NCBI GenBank assembly: GCA_947487355.1
Contig: CANKXC010000004.1
Location: forward strand, 1-33,490
Reading direction: 5' to 3'
DNA from: Comamonadaceae bacterium
GTDB lineage: Bacteria; Pseudomonadota; Gammaproteobacteria; Burkholderiales; Burkholderiaceae_C
DNA: 33,490 nucleotides
Of the stretch, positions 26,796 to 33,490 are shown in pieces (position 1 is the first letter of the stretch; every line of letters starts with the position of its first letter). The notes below the pieces were generated by a model. It was not told the origin of the DNA and made no database searches. It saw only the letters and a program-made list of their open reading frames with translations. The position numbers and the translations under genes are program-made.

Positions 26796-28744
26796 GCCAT
26801 GTCTCCTTGATTGTGATGAGCCTCTGAGGTCAGCGGAACACTGGGTTTGGTTTTGCCACCAATTAAATAGAACTCACGCGAACCTTCATAATTGAAATCG
26901 CTTCGCATGGGCTGACCCTGTCCTTGACGGTAAGGCACGCCGGGTTCCCAGCCGGCAGCTTTGATGGCTGCTTCTAGACATTCGACAGCCAGTACGCGAT
27001 CGAGTTGTTGCCGAGTGTGCGTCGTTGCACCGTCGCGCATCAAATTGATACGGCGCAAGGCAACGGGATCCATGCCGAGTTTTTGCGCGCAAAGGTCCAA
27101 GTGACATTCGGTGGCAAACTCAGATTGAAAAGCACCAAAAGCACGGAAGGCACCGCTAGGCGTGTTGTTGGTGTAGACACCAATGGAGTCGACCCACACA
27201 TTGGGTACTGCGTAGGGCCCAGGACCCAATATGGCCGACTTGTTCATCACGCCAGGCGTAGACAATGCGTAGGCACCACCATCGCTGACCATGACCATCT
27301 TTGTGGCAACAATGCGTCCATCGCGCTGAAGGCCCATCGTGTAACGGATGTTGAAGGGGTGCCTCTTAGCGCTGACCTTGATACTTTCTTCGCGCGTAAA
27401 GACATAACGAACTGGACGACGAGTTTTAATAGCCGCCAGCGCCAAAATGCCTTGATAAATCATGTCTTCTTTACCGCCGAAGCCACCTCCCACGGTACTC
27501 ATGATCATGCGTACTTTGTTGATGGGACGCCCCAAAATGCGAGCCAACATGTGCCTGTGGTGGGTAATGTTTTGGCTAGGCGACTGTACCGTCACACAAC
27601 CATCAGCTTCTAAGTAAGCCAAGCCAGCTTCAGGTTCAAGGTAAGCATGCTCGATGGATTGGGTGTTGTAGGTTTGCTCAACAATGATGTCCGCTTGTGC
27701 CAACGCAGCATCGACGTCTCCCTTACGGATACGCGTGTGCTTGCAAATATTATTTTGCGCAAAAGAATGCAGTTGAACAGCACCATCTTTCATGGCTTCG
27801 TGAGGGTCAAATAAGCTGGGAAGTTCTTCGTACTCAACGTGAATCAAAGCCAAAGCAGCGCGGGCAATGTCCAAAGTTTCAGCCGCTACGGCTACGACAG
27901 CCTCGCCTACATATCTGACGACATCTCGGGCCAATGTTGGTTGGTCTTCGATAAAGACTCCGAAGTTGTCAACCCCTGGCACATCATCACAAGTTAGTAC
28001 ACATTCAACACCTGGCAGCGAACGTGCCAAGTCTGTATCAATGCGGACAATGCGTGCATGCGGATGAGGGCTGCGAAGCACCTGCATGTGCAGCATATTG
28101 GGCATGAACATATCTGCCGCATATTTGATTGCGCCAGTGACTTTCGCGGGAGAGTCCAAGCGACGCGTACGCTGACCAATAAAACTGTCAGTCGCTAGAT
28201 CTTCATCAAGTGCACTGTGAGGTTTTGTGCCATTTTGGACATCACGCGCCAGTTCTACTGCATCAATAATTTTTTGATAACCCGTACATCTGCAGATGTT
28301 CCCGCCCAAGCCTTCTTTGATATCGTCTCGGCTGGCGTCTGGGTTTCTTCGCAAGGTGGAAGTGGCAGCCATCACCATGCCTGGAATGCAATAGCCGCAT
28401 TGACTTGCACCGCATTTATTGAATGCTTGTTGCAACAGCGACATGCCTGAATCACGGTCCAAATCGTCAATGGTCTCAACCGAGCAACCATTGATTTTCT
28501 GAACGGGTGAAAGGCAGCTCTTGATTAATTTACCATCCACAAACATGGAACAAGTGCCACACTCACCAGCACCGCAACCCTCTTTGTTTCCCGTCAACTT
28601 GAGCTCTTCACGTACAAAGTCAATCACACGGTAATGATTGGGTACAGTGCGCTTAACTTTTCGGCCGTTGACCGTTGCGCTAATTTCTGTCGTGGGATGG
28701 CAGCCTTGCGCCAAAGATCCATCTGATAAAAGCGTATCAGACAT
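26792..28744 (-). CDS. Molybdenum hydroxylase, 2Fe-2S domain fused to first part of Mo-cofactor subunit
   Basis: This 650-residue protein has three parts. Residues ~20-175 are the two-cluster [2Fe-2S] domain, with C57, C62, C65, C77 (CGAGECGTC...SC) and C116, C119, C151, C153 (CGYCIPGM, CRCTGYQ). About 185-310 is the a/b hammerhead domain (RRLDSPAKVTGAIKYAAD). About 325-620 is the first Mo-binding region, with GGGFGGKED at 419-427 and FRAFGAFQSEFA near 533. It stops before the second Mo region, which is the next gene. The open frame extends 16 codons upstream, but ATG 28744 has AAAGGAG seven bases ahead and overlaps the FAD-subunit stop by eight bases. The enzyme should hydroxylate an aldehyde or N-heterocycle using water. 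The substrate is unknown. Confidence 0.92.
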   Translation of the reverse strand: MSDTLLSDGSLAQGCHPTTEISATVNGRKVKRTVPNHYRVIDFVREELKLTGNKEGCGAGECGTCSMFVDGKLIKSCLSPVQKINGCSVETIDDLDRDSGMSLLQQAFNKCGASQCGYCIPGMVMAATSTLRRNPDASRDDIKEGLGGNICRCTGYQKIIDAVELARDVQNGTKPHSALDEDLATDSFIGQRTRRLDSPAKVTGAIKYAADMFMPNMLHMQVLRSPHPHARIVRIDTDLARSLPGVECVLTCDDVPGVDNFGVFIEDQPTLARDVVRYVGEAVVAVAAETLDIARAALALIHVEYEELPSLFDPHEAMKDGAVQLHSFAQNNICKHTRIRKGDVDAALAQADIIVEQTYNTQSIEHAYLEPEAGLAYLEADGCVTVQSPSQNITHHRHMLARILGRPINKVRMIMSTVGGGFGGKEDMIYQGILALAAIKTRRPVRYVFTREESIKVSAKRHPFNIRYTMGLQRDGRIVATKMVMVSDGGAYALSTPGVMNKSAILGPGPYAVPNVWVDSIGVYTNNTPSGAFRAFGAFQSEFATECHLDLCAQKLGMDPVALRRINLMRDGATTHTRQQLDRVLAVECLEAAIKAAGWEPGVPYRQGQGQPMRSDFNYEGSREFYLIGGKTKPSVPLTSEAHHNQGDMA

Positions 28745-29645
28745 AGTGTGACTCCTTTGGTAAACGAGGCAATTCGAGCCCAGCGTGCGCAATGGCAGTC
28801 ACCAGCGATCGCTCAACGAAATTACTCAAAACTTCTCTCCTGTAACTTTGTCGGCTGCGAGAGCGAACACGATCAGCAACTCGAATCGATGCATCACGCA
28901 GGGCTAACGGCGTCGGTTTGATACCTGTCAGCAGGTCTTCAATGTCAGAGAGGCGTTCAGGTACTGGGCCAACAGCACCAATGGCAATGCGCAAATCCTC
29001 AATCCGCTTGTCCGCATCAAGGCGAACTAGCGTTGCCAGGCAAACTGTGGATATTGCAAGCGAGCGACGATGGCCTACCTTCTCGAAAGAAACGCCATGT
29101 TGGGGTAAAGCATCAAACTCTAGCCGCACCAGAATTTCTTCTGGCTGCAGCAGAGTTTTACTTGGCCCAAGAATGAACTCGGAAAGCGGTACTGAGCGCT
29201 CAAGAATACGACCTGATTCGCGACGTGCGATCGTGACGTGTGTATTGAGCGCCAGCAAGGCCGGTTGAGTATCGCCAGCCGGCGAAGCATTGACCAAATT
29301 ACCGCCAACTGTGGCTTGCTCACGAATTTGATCGTCCGCAAACCAAAGTGCGCAGGAGCCCAACACCGGTGCTTGCTGCTGCAAAAGCGGATGCAACTGC
29401 AACGCAGAGATGGGCGTCGTTGCCCCAAGGCGAATTCGTGCGCCTTGTTGGGATATTCCGCTCAAATCAGCTATCCGGCTGATGTCAATCACAGCTGGCA
29501 GGTGAACATCGCCAGCCCGGCCCTCTCGGGCCCAGGGCAATAGGTCTGTGGCACCAGCCAACAAGCGAGCAGCCGGTATTCGATGCAACATGTCAAATGC
29601 ATCATCGAGCGACTCTGGCGTTAAGTATTGGTCAAATGTAAGCAC
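28737..29645 (-). CDS. Molybdenum hydroxylase FAD-binding subunit
   Basis: This 302-residue medium subunit of xanthine dehydrogenase/CO dehydrogenase-type enzymes binds FAD and passes electrons on from the [2Fe-2S] clusters. The two FAD motifs are recognisable: ARLLAGATDLLPWAREG near residues 25-41 (normally AGGTD-like) and ATVGGNLVNASPAGDTQPALLAL near 110-135. It starts with GTG 13 bp after the alcohol dehydrogenase stop, with AAGG six to seven bases ahead. Its end overlaps the start of the next subunit, fitting a co-assembled complex. NAD+ or another acceptor is possible. Confidence 0.92.
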   Translation of the reverse strand: MLTFDQYLTPESLDDAFDMLHRIPAARLLAGATDLLPWAREGRAGDVHLPAVIDISRIADLSGISQQGARIRLGATTPISALQLHPLLQQQAPVLGSCALWFADDQIREQATVGGNLVNASPAGDTQPALLALNTHVTIARRESGRILERSVPLSEFILGPSKTLLQPEEILVRLEFDALPQHGVSFEKVGHRRSLAISTVCLATLVRLDADKRIEDLRIAIGAVGPVPERLSDIEDLLTGIKPTPLALRDASIRVADRVRSRSRQSYRREVLSNFVERSLVTAIAHAGLELPRLPKESHYV

Positions 29646-29658
29646 GGTTAACCTTGAT

Positions 29659-30810
29659 TTAGCAACCTTCGGGGTGGCCGATTTTCACGACGACCTTGAT
29701 GGCATCGTCAATGCGCTCGCGGGCATGACGCAAGGCTTCAGGCAACTCTTCCAGAGGGAAAGTGTGCGTGTGAATAAGCTTGGCATTGAATCGTTTTTGC
29801 GCCATCAAAGCAGCTGCGCGGTGCGTTGCACTCTTGCCTTCACCACGGATACCAAACATATAGATATTGTTGCGAACCAAAGCTGCAACATCGATAGGTA
29901 CTGGAGAGCCAGGGAATGCAGCCAAACAGATGCGACCGCCACGGCGAAGCATGGATGATGCGTCGTTAACAGCGTTGGGTGCGCCAGAGCATTCCAACAC
30001 GTAATGCGCACCGCCATTGGTGTACTCGCGAACCTTGGCAACGGCATCTTCTTTGGTCACGTTGATGGTGTAGTCAGCACCGAGCTTGCGTCCCATTTCA
30101 AGACGGTTGTCGCGCGTTCCAGTCAGAATGACCTCGCTTGCACCCAAAGCCTTGGCAACGCCAACGCCCATCAAACCGATAGGGCCGGGTCCCATAATGA
30201 CAACGGATTGACCAGCGATCAAACCACCAATGACATCCAATCCATACATGGCAGTGCCCGCAGTAACGATCAATGTCGCTTCTTCATCGCTCATGTCTTC
30301 TGGAACATGCGCCAACGTGTTGATGTTGTTGACCGCATATTGTGTAAATCCACCATCGGTTGTAAAGCCGTTGGCACGGTGACCTTTGTTAACTTCGCCA
30401 TAGTTTTTACCGTAGTTGAGGCAAGAGGTGTACATACCTTCTCTGCAGCGCTCGCAACGACCACATCCAGCGTGCACTTCGACTGTGACGCGATCGCCAA
30501 CCTTGTACTCATCAACACCTTGACCAAGCTTGACAACAGTGCCCATGTATTCGTGGCCAGGCGTGAAGTTCTTGTTAAATGGGAGGCCACCATTGATTAA
30601 AGCGGGAGGTCCTTTGTGGATGATTTCTAAGTCAGTTGCGCAAACAGCAATGGCGTCAATGCGCACAAGCACCTCAGCAGCACCAGGTTGCGGTACAGGT
30701 TTGTCTACAAAAGTCAGCTGTTCGGGATCGCCAAGCACCCAAGCTTTCATGGTTTCTGGAATTTTGTAGCTACGCTGGCCCAAGAAGGCGGCATCTGTGT
30801 TGGTGTTCAT
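29659..30810 (-). CDS. Zinc-dependent alcohol/polyol dehydrogenase (MDR family)
   Basis: This 383-residue medium-chain dehydrogenase oxidises an alcohol with NAD(P)+. Catalytic zinc ligands C57 (AVCATDLE) and H86-E87 (PGHEYMG) and the structural-zinc cysteines C116, C119, C122, C130 (GCGRCERCREGMYTSC) are all present. The nucleotide motif GPGPIGLMGVGVAKALGA is near 200. It resembles threonine/sorbitol/2,3-butanediol-type MDR enzymes, and the exact alcohol is unknown. The frame is open further upstream, but ATG 30810 has GGAGA close ahead and is the likely start; a classical MDR opening (MKAWVLGDPEQL) begins 20 residues in. It is the first gene of the eight-gene operon, divergent from the AraC regulator. 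Confidence 0.92.
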   Translation of the reverse strand: MNTNTDAAFLGQRSYKIPETMKAWVLGDPEQLTFVDKPVPQPGAAEVLVRIDAIAVCATDLEIIHKGPPALINGGLPFNKNFTPGHEYMGTVVKLGQGVDEYKVGDRVTVEVHAGCGRCERCREGMYTSCLNYGKNYGEVNKGHRANGFTTDGGFTQYAVNNINTLAHVPEDMSDEEATLIVTAGTAMYGLDVIGGLIAGQSVVIMGPGPIGLMGVGVAKALGASEVILTGTRDNRLEMGRKLGADYTINVTKEDAVAKVREYTNGGAHYVLECSGAPNAVNDASSMLRRGGRICLAAFPGSPVPIDVAALVRNNIYMFGIRGEGKSATHRAAALMAQKRFNAKLIHTHTFPLEELPEALRHARERIDDAIKVVVKIGHPEGC

Positions 30811-30938
30811 CTTTTCTCCAAAGGTTAGTGAGTGGAAATTGATCGAGAACTTCGACGCGTTTTCAGTACGCATTTGATTTTTCGATGGATCCATTGAACG
30901 CTATGATTTTGGTGTTCACAAGAGGGAAAACGAATATT

Positions 30939-30991
30939 CTTGGACAAATACAAGTTATTCCTTGATTTGTCCAAGTCCAATTTTTATGGAC
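30939..30991. promoter_or_regulatory. Operator-like inverted repeat in the divergent AraC/catabolic control region
   Basis: CTTGGACAAAT (30939-30949) and ATTTGTCCAAG (30965-30975) are perfect 11-bp inverted repeats 15 bp apart. CAAG/CTTG (30951-30954, 30961-30964) continues the symmetry inside. A further GTCCAA (30975-30980) follows directly and TGGAC recurs at 30987-30991. The 274-bp gap between the two start codons should hold both promoters. TTGATT (30962-30967) and TATGGA (30985-30990), 17 bp apart, could serve the regulator gene. It is the best candidate for the regulator's binding site. Confidence 0.5.
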
Positions 30992-31084
30992 GCAGCACGG
31001 ACGTTTTGTGAAACGCATAATGGGGGTCCAAATATCAGGGAAATCCCTGTCTTTCAACGACCTGCTAATCCACGAAATGCGCCC

Positions 31085-32002
31085 ATGAAAGTTGAAACGC
31101 CACCTTCGGTCGACATCCACACTTACTCCATGGTCGAGCGGTCGGAGCGTTTCGACTTTGAAATTCGTGACCAGTCAACGCGGGTGCCCATCGCCAAACC
31201 ACATCGGCATGAGCATTTTCAAATCATTGCAAACCAAGCAGGTAATGCACCGCACTTGCTTGGTGGGCGCCGAATAGAGTCTGTTCAAGGCTCGATCGTT
31301 TTCGTATTACCTTACCGAGTCCACCTTGCCATGGTGGAGCCAGGCACTCGCTATCAGTTGATCAATTTTTCAAGTAAATTTCTCCGACCGGATTTTGAGT
31401 TATCGCCGCTTGAAATGGAGGAAGCTTCGATCGTCAAGTACCCAGAACTCACGCCCTTCATTTACCAAGGCTGGTTTGACTTTGTCTTTGATGAAAAAGA
31501 GTTTGCATACATTGAAACCTTGCTCGAAAGACTTCATGATGCTCACAACAACAGGCGGTTGGGCTCACTCGATCGAGCAAGGGGCGCTCTTTTTGAAATC
31601 ATCGGGATGACCACCGAAAAATTCGCGCCACAACTTCAGGTGTTGGCAGATAAGCGTGTCTACATTCAAGATCACACCGATGCGCTGCGTCGCGTCTTAA
31701 AATTTATCGATGAAAACTTGCACCGCGAGATCGGTTTGAATGTGGTTGCAGAAGCCGCTTACCTTTCACCAAACTATCTGTCACAGTTGCTCAAAAAACA
31801 GACAGGTTTGGCTTTTGTCGATTGGTTAACTGGACGCCGCATGGAACGCGCTCAACACATGTTAACGCACACAACAGATCGTGTCAGCGCCATTGCAAAC
31901 AAAGTTGGCTTCACTGACGAGGCTTATTTCACACGGCGCTTCACTAAACGCTTTGGTGTTTCACCATCAGCTTACCGGCGCTCTTTACGCGACATAGGCT
32001 GA
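31085..32002 (+). CDS. AraC-family transcriptional regulator
   Basis: This 305-residue regulator has an N-terminal cupin-like sensor part (HRHEHFQIIANQAG, GSIVFVLPYRVHL) and a C-terminal double helix-turn-helix. The first helix-turn-helix is around NVVAEAAYLSPNYLSQLLKKQTG. The second is around RVSAIANKVGFTDEAYFTRRFTKRFGVSPSAYRR, the AraC signature. It very likely controls the divergent operon beginning at 30810, usually as an activator that responds to a pathway compound. The open frame reaches back to a TTG inside the inverted repeat. I chose ATG 31085 because the leader would otherwise be translated; ATG 30986 is an alternative. None of these starts has a strong ribosome site. Confidence 0.88.
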   Translation: MKVETPPSVDIHTYSMVERSERFDFEIRDQSTRVPIAKPHRHEHFQIIANQAGNAPHLLGGRRIESVQGSIVFVLPYRVHLAMVEPGTRYQLINFSSKFLRPDFELSPLEMEEASIVKYPELTPFIYQGWFDFVFDEKEFAYIETLLERLHDAHNNRRLGSLDRARGALFEIIGMTTEKFAPQLQVLADKRVYIQDHTDALRRVLKFIDENLHREIGLNVVAEAAYLSPNYLSQLLKKQTGLAFVDWLTGRRMERAQHMLTHTTDRVSAIANKVGFTDEAYFTRRFTKRFGVSPSAYRRSLRDIG

Positions 32003-32135
32003 CGCTGCAAAGAAAGCGGGCTGATCCTAGAATGAGTGCATAAAAGCCTCGTTCTCGCCTTAACAAGGCCGCCATTGGTGCGCGTTTTTTAGGTGTAATC
32101 AGCTTAAAATACTAGGCTTGACCCTAGGAAGCACC
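32003..32135 (+). other. Gap before leuC
   Basis: No gene is seen in this 133-bp stretch. A GC-rich segment followed by six T (about 32066-32089) may be a weak terminator for the AraC gene, but its stem is poor. CTAGG/CCTAG (32112-32116, 32123-32127) could form a short hairpin touching the leuC ribosome site AGGAA (32126-32130). No leucine-rich leader peptide of the attenuation type is visible. Confidence 0.3.
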
Positions 32136-33490
32136 ATGGCACGCACGCTTTACGACAAAATTTGGGACGAACACCTCGTCCACACCGAAGAAGACGGTAC
32201 TTCCGTCCTGTACATCGATCGTCACTTGGTGCACGAAGTCACCAGCCCCCAAGCTTTCGAGGGCCTGCGCCAAGCTGGCCGCAAAGTTTGGCGTGTGAGT
32301 TCCATTGTGGCCACTGCAGACCACAATACCCCCACCACGGGTTGGGAGTTGGGTTACGACGGCATCACAGACCCCATCAGCAAAGAACAAATTACTACGC
32401 TGGACAGCAACATTGCTGAATTTGGCTCGGCCGCTTTCTTCCCGTTCATGTCCAAGCGCCAAGGCATCGTTCACGTCATTGGCCCTGAGAATGGCGCCAC
32501 ACTGCCCGGCATGACCGTGGTCTGCGGCGACTCACACACCTCTACGCATGGCGCTTTTGGTGCATTGGCACACGGCATTGGCACCAGCGAAGTTGAGCAC
32601 GTCATGGCCACCCAAACTTTGTTGGCCAAAAAAGCCAAGAACATGTTGGTCAAAGTCGAAGGTACAGTTGCCAAAGGCATCACGGGCAAAGACATTGTTT
32701 TGGCCATCATTGGCAAGATAGGCACAGCCGGTGGCACGGGCTACACCATTGAATTTGGTGGCGCCGCCATTCGTGCGCTGTCCATGGAAGGCCGCATGAC
32801 CGTCTGCAACATGGCCATTGAAGCTGGCGCTCGTGCTGGCTTGGTGGCGGTGGACGAGAAAACCATCGAGTACGTCAAAGGCCGCTTGCTGTCCCCTACG
32901 GGCGTTGAGTGGGATCATGCGGTTGCTTATTGGAAAACTTTGCAATCCGACCCAGGCTCGCATTTTGACGCAGTTGTCGAAATCAATGCTGCCGACATCG
33001 TGCCTCAAGTGACTTGGGGCACCTCACCCGAGATGGTGCTTGGTATCAACGCCATCGTGCCCGACCCCGACAAAGAAAAAGATGCCAACAAGCGTGGTGC
33101 CATTGAACGCGCACTCACCTACATGGGACTCGAACCCGGCAAAGCCCTTAACGACATCTTTGTCGACAAAGTTTTCATTGGCTCTTGCACCAATAGCCGC
33201 ATCGAAGACATGCGTGAAGCCGCGGCAGTGGTCAAAAAATTAGGCCAAAAAGTATCAAAAACTGTCAAATTGGCCATGGTGGTGCCTGGCTCTGGCTTGG
33301 TTAAAGAACAAGCCGAGCGCGAAGGCCTTCACGAAATCTTCAAGGCCGCAGGCTTTGAATGGCGCGAACCCGGTTGCTCCATGTGCTTGGCCATGAACGC
33401 CGATCGACTCGAACCGGGCGAGCGTTGCGCCAGCACCAGCAACCGCAACTTTGAAGGCCGTCAGGGCGCCGGCGGTCGCACGCACTTGGT
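32136..33490 (+). CDS. leuC: 3-isopropylmalate dehydratase large subunit (cut by window edge)
   Basis: The first 451 residues of LeuC, which with LeuD isomerises 2-isopropylmalate to 3-isopropylmalate in leucine biosynthesis in the cytosol. The start [15 protein letters not shown] is typical. [18 protein letters not shown] and [26 protein letters not shown] are family motifs. The [4Fe-4S] cysteines are C351 (FIGSCTNSR), C414 and C417 (EPGCSMC). About 15-25 residues should remain beyond the right edge. AGGAA lies six to eight bases ahead of the ATG. It differs from AcnB by lacking the N-terminal extra domains. Confidence 0.96.
   Translation, partial: MARTLYDKIWDEHLVHTEEDGTSVLYIDRHLVHEVTSPQAFEGLRQAGRKVWRVSSIVATADHNTPTTGWELGYDGITDPISKEQITTLDSNIAEFGSAAFFPFMSKRQGIVHVIGPENGATLPGMTVVCGDSHTSTHGAFGALAHGIGTSEVEHVMATQTLLAKKAKNMLVKVEGTVAKGITGKDIVLAIIGKIGTAGGTGYTIEFGGAAIRALSMEGRMTVCNMAIEAGARAGLVAVDEKTIEYVKGRLLSPTGVEWDHAVAYWKTLQSDPGSHFDAVVEINAADIVPQVTWGTSPEMVLGINAIVPDPDKEKDANKRGAIERALTYMGLEPGKALNDIFVDKVFIGSCTNSRIEDMREAAAVVKKLGQKVSKTVKLAMVVPGSGLVKEQAEREGLHEIFKAAGFEWREPGCSMCLAMNADRLEPGERCASTSNRNFEGRQGAGGRTHL

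Noticed and set aside
26792-26810. Frameshift, stop readthrough or selenocysteine at the Mo-subunit junction
   Set aside because: Reading past the TGA in frame meets TAG within seven codons. No classic slippery heptamer is seen, and the downstream gene has its own AGGAG and ATG. A genuine two-gene split is simpler, although a sequencing check is still listed.
27005-27613. 202-codon open frame opposite the Mo-subunit gene
   Set aside because: Antisense to conserved GGGFGGKED-containing coding sequence. A shadow.
30004-30600. 198-codon open frame opposite the alcohol dehydrogenase gene
   Set aside because: Antisense to the Zn-binding and Rossmann regions of the real gene.
32003-32135. Leucine attenuator before leuC
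   Set aside because: No leader peptide with a run of leucine codons and no strong alternative hairpins.
1-33490. CRISPR array, tRNA/rRNA, insertion sequence or phage integration site
   Set aside because: No regularly spaced repeats, cloverleaf-like segments, transposase or integrase reading frames, or flanking direct repeats were found by eye.

Overview
The window looks like a piece of a Burkholderiales (betaproteobacterial) chromosome, most probably Comamonadaceae. The evidence is the gene order mdh / divergent GntR regulator / sdhCDAB-sdhE-gltA, a CitE-like lyase and a small secreted protein between mdh and acnB, a DUF3579 gene beside arginine genes, and a moderate-GC, TTG-leucine-rich codon style like freshwater relatives of Limnohabitans. 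The genus is inference only. No rRNA, tRNA, CRISPR array, insertion sequence, integrase or phage gene was seen.

Layout. (1) 1-2478: the 5' part of a DUF3579 gene (minus strand, cut by the window edge) divergent from argD-argF, two arginine-biosynthesis genes coupled by a 1-nt stop/start overlap. (2) 2475-3674: an FAD monooxygenase convergent with argF. (3) 3771-8962: a minus-strand operon mdh - citE-like - small secreted protein - acnB, closed by a strong terminator. (4) 9190-15195: a divergent gntR, then sdhC-sdhD-sdhA-sdhB-sdhE-gltA on the plus strand. Blocks 3 and 4 encode malate dehydrogenase, aconitase, succinate dehydrogenase with its flavinylation factor, and citrate synthase, all around one GntR-type regulator with a palindromic site in its own promoter. 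(5) 15267-19371: a minus-strand operon pntA-pntB-Gfo/Idh oxidoreductase, linking proton-driven NADPH supply to a sugar/cyclitol-type dehydrogenase. (6) 19491-30810: an eight-gene minus-strand catabolic operon: Zn alcohol dehydrogenase, molybdenum hydroxylase (FAD subunit, fused 2Fe-2S/Mo subunit part 1, separate Mo subunit part 2), Bug/TctC solute-binding protein, IolD-like ThDP enzyme, aldehyde dehydrogenase, and IlvD/Edd sugar-acid dehydratase. A divergent AraC-family regulator (31085-32002) faces it across an inverted repeat. (7) 32136-33490: leuC, cut by the right edge.

The most interesting part is block 6. Its enzymes can be ordered into an oxidation - oxidation - dehydration - C-C cleavage or decarboxylation - oxidation route for a polyol, sugar or cyclitol, and no aldolase is present. 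I do not recognise this exact set as a described pathway. Its molybdenum hydroxylase is unusually built: the 2Fe-2S domain is fused to the first half of the Mo-binding subunit, while the second half, with the catalytic Glu, is a separate translationally coupled gene. Other structures worth noting are a 12-bp palindrome (TCTTATATAAGA) shared by the argD and gntR/mdh control regions, two back-to-back hairpins in the mdh leader, and a hairpin after gltA whose two arms are the Shine-Dalgarno and anti-Shine-Dalgarno sequences.
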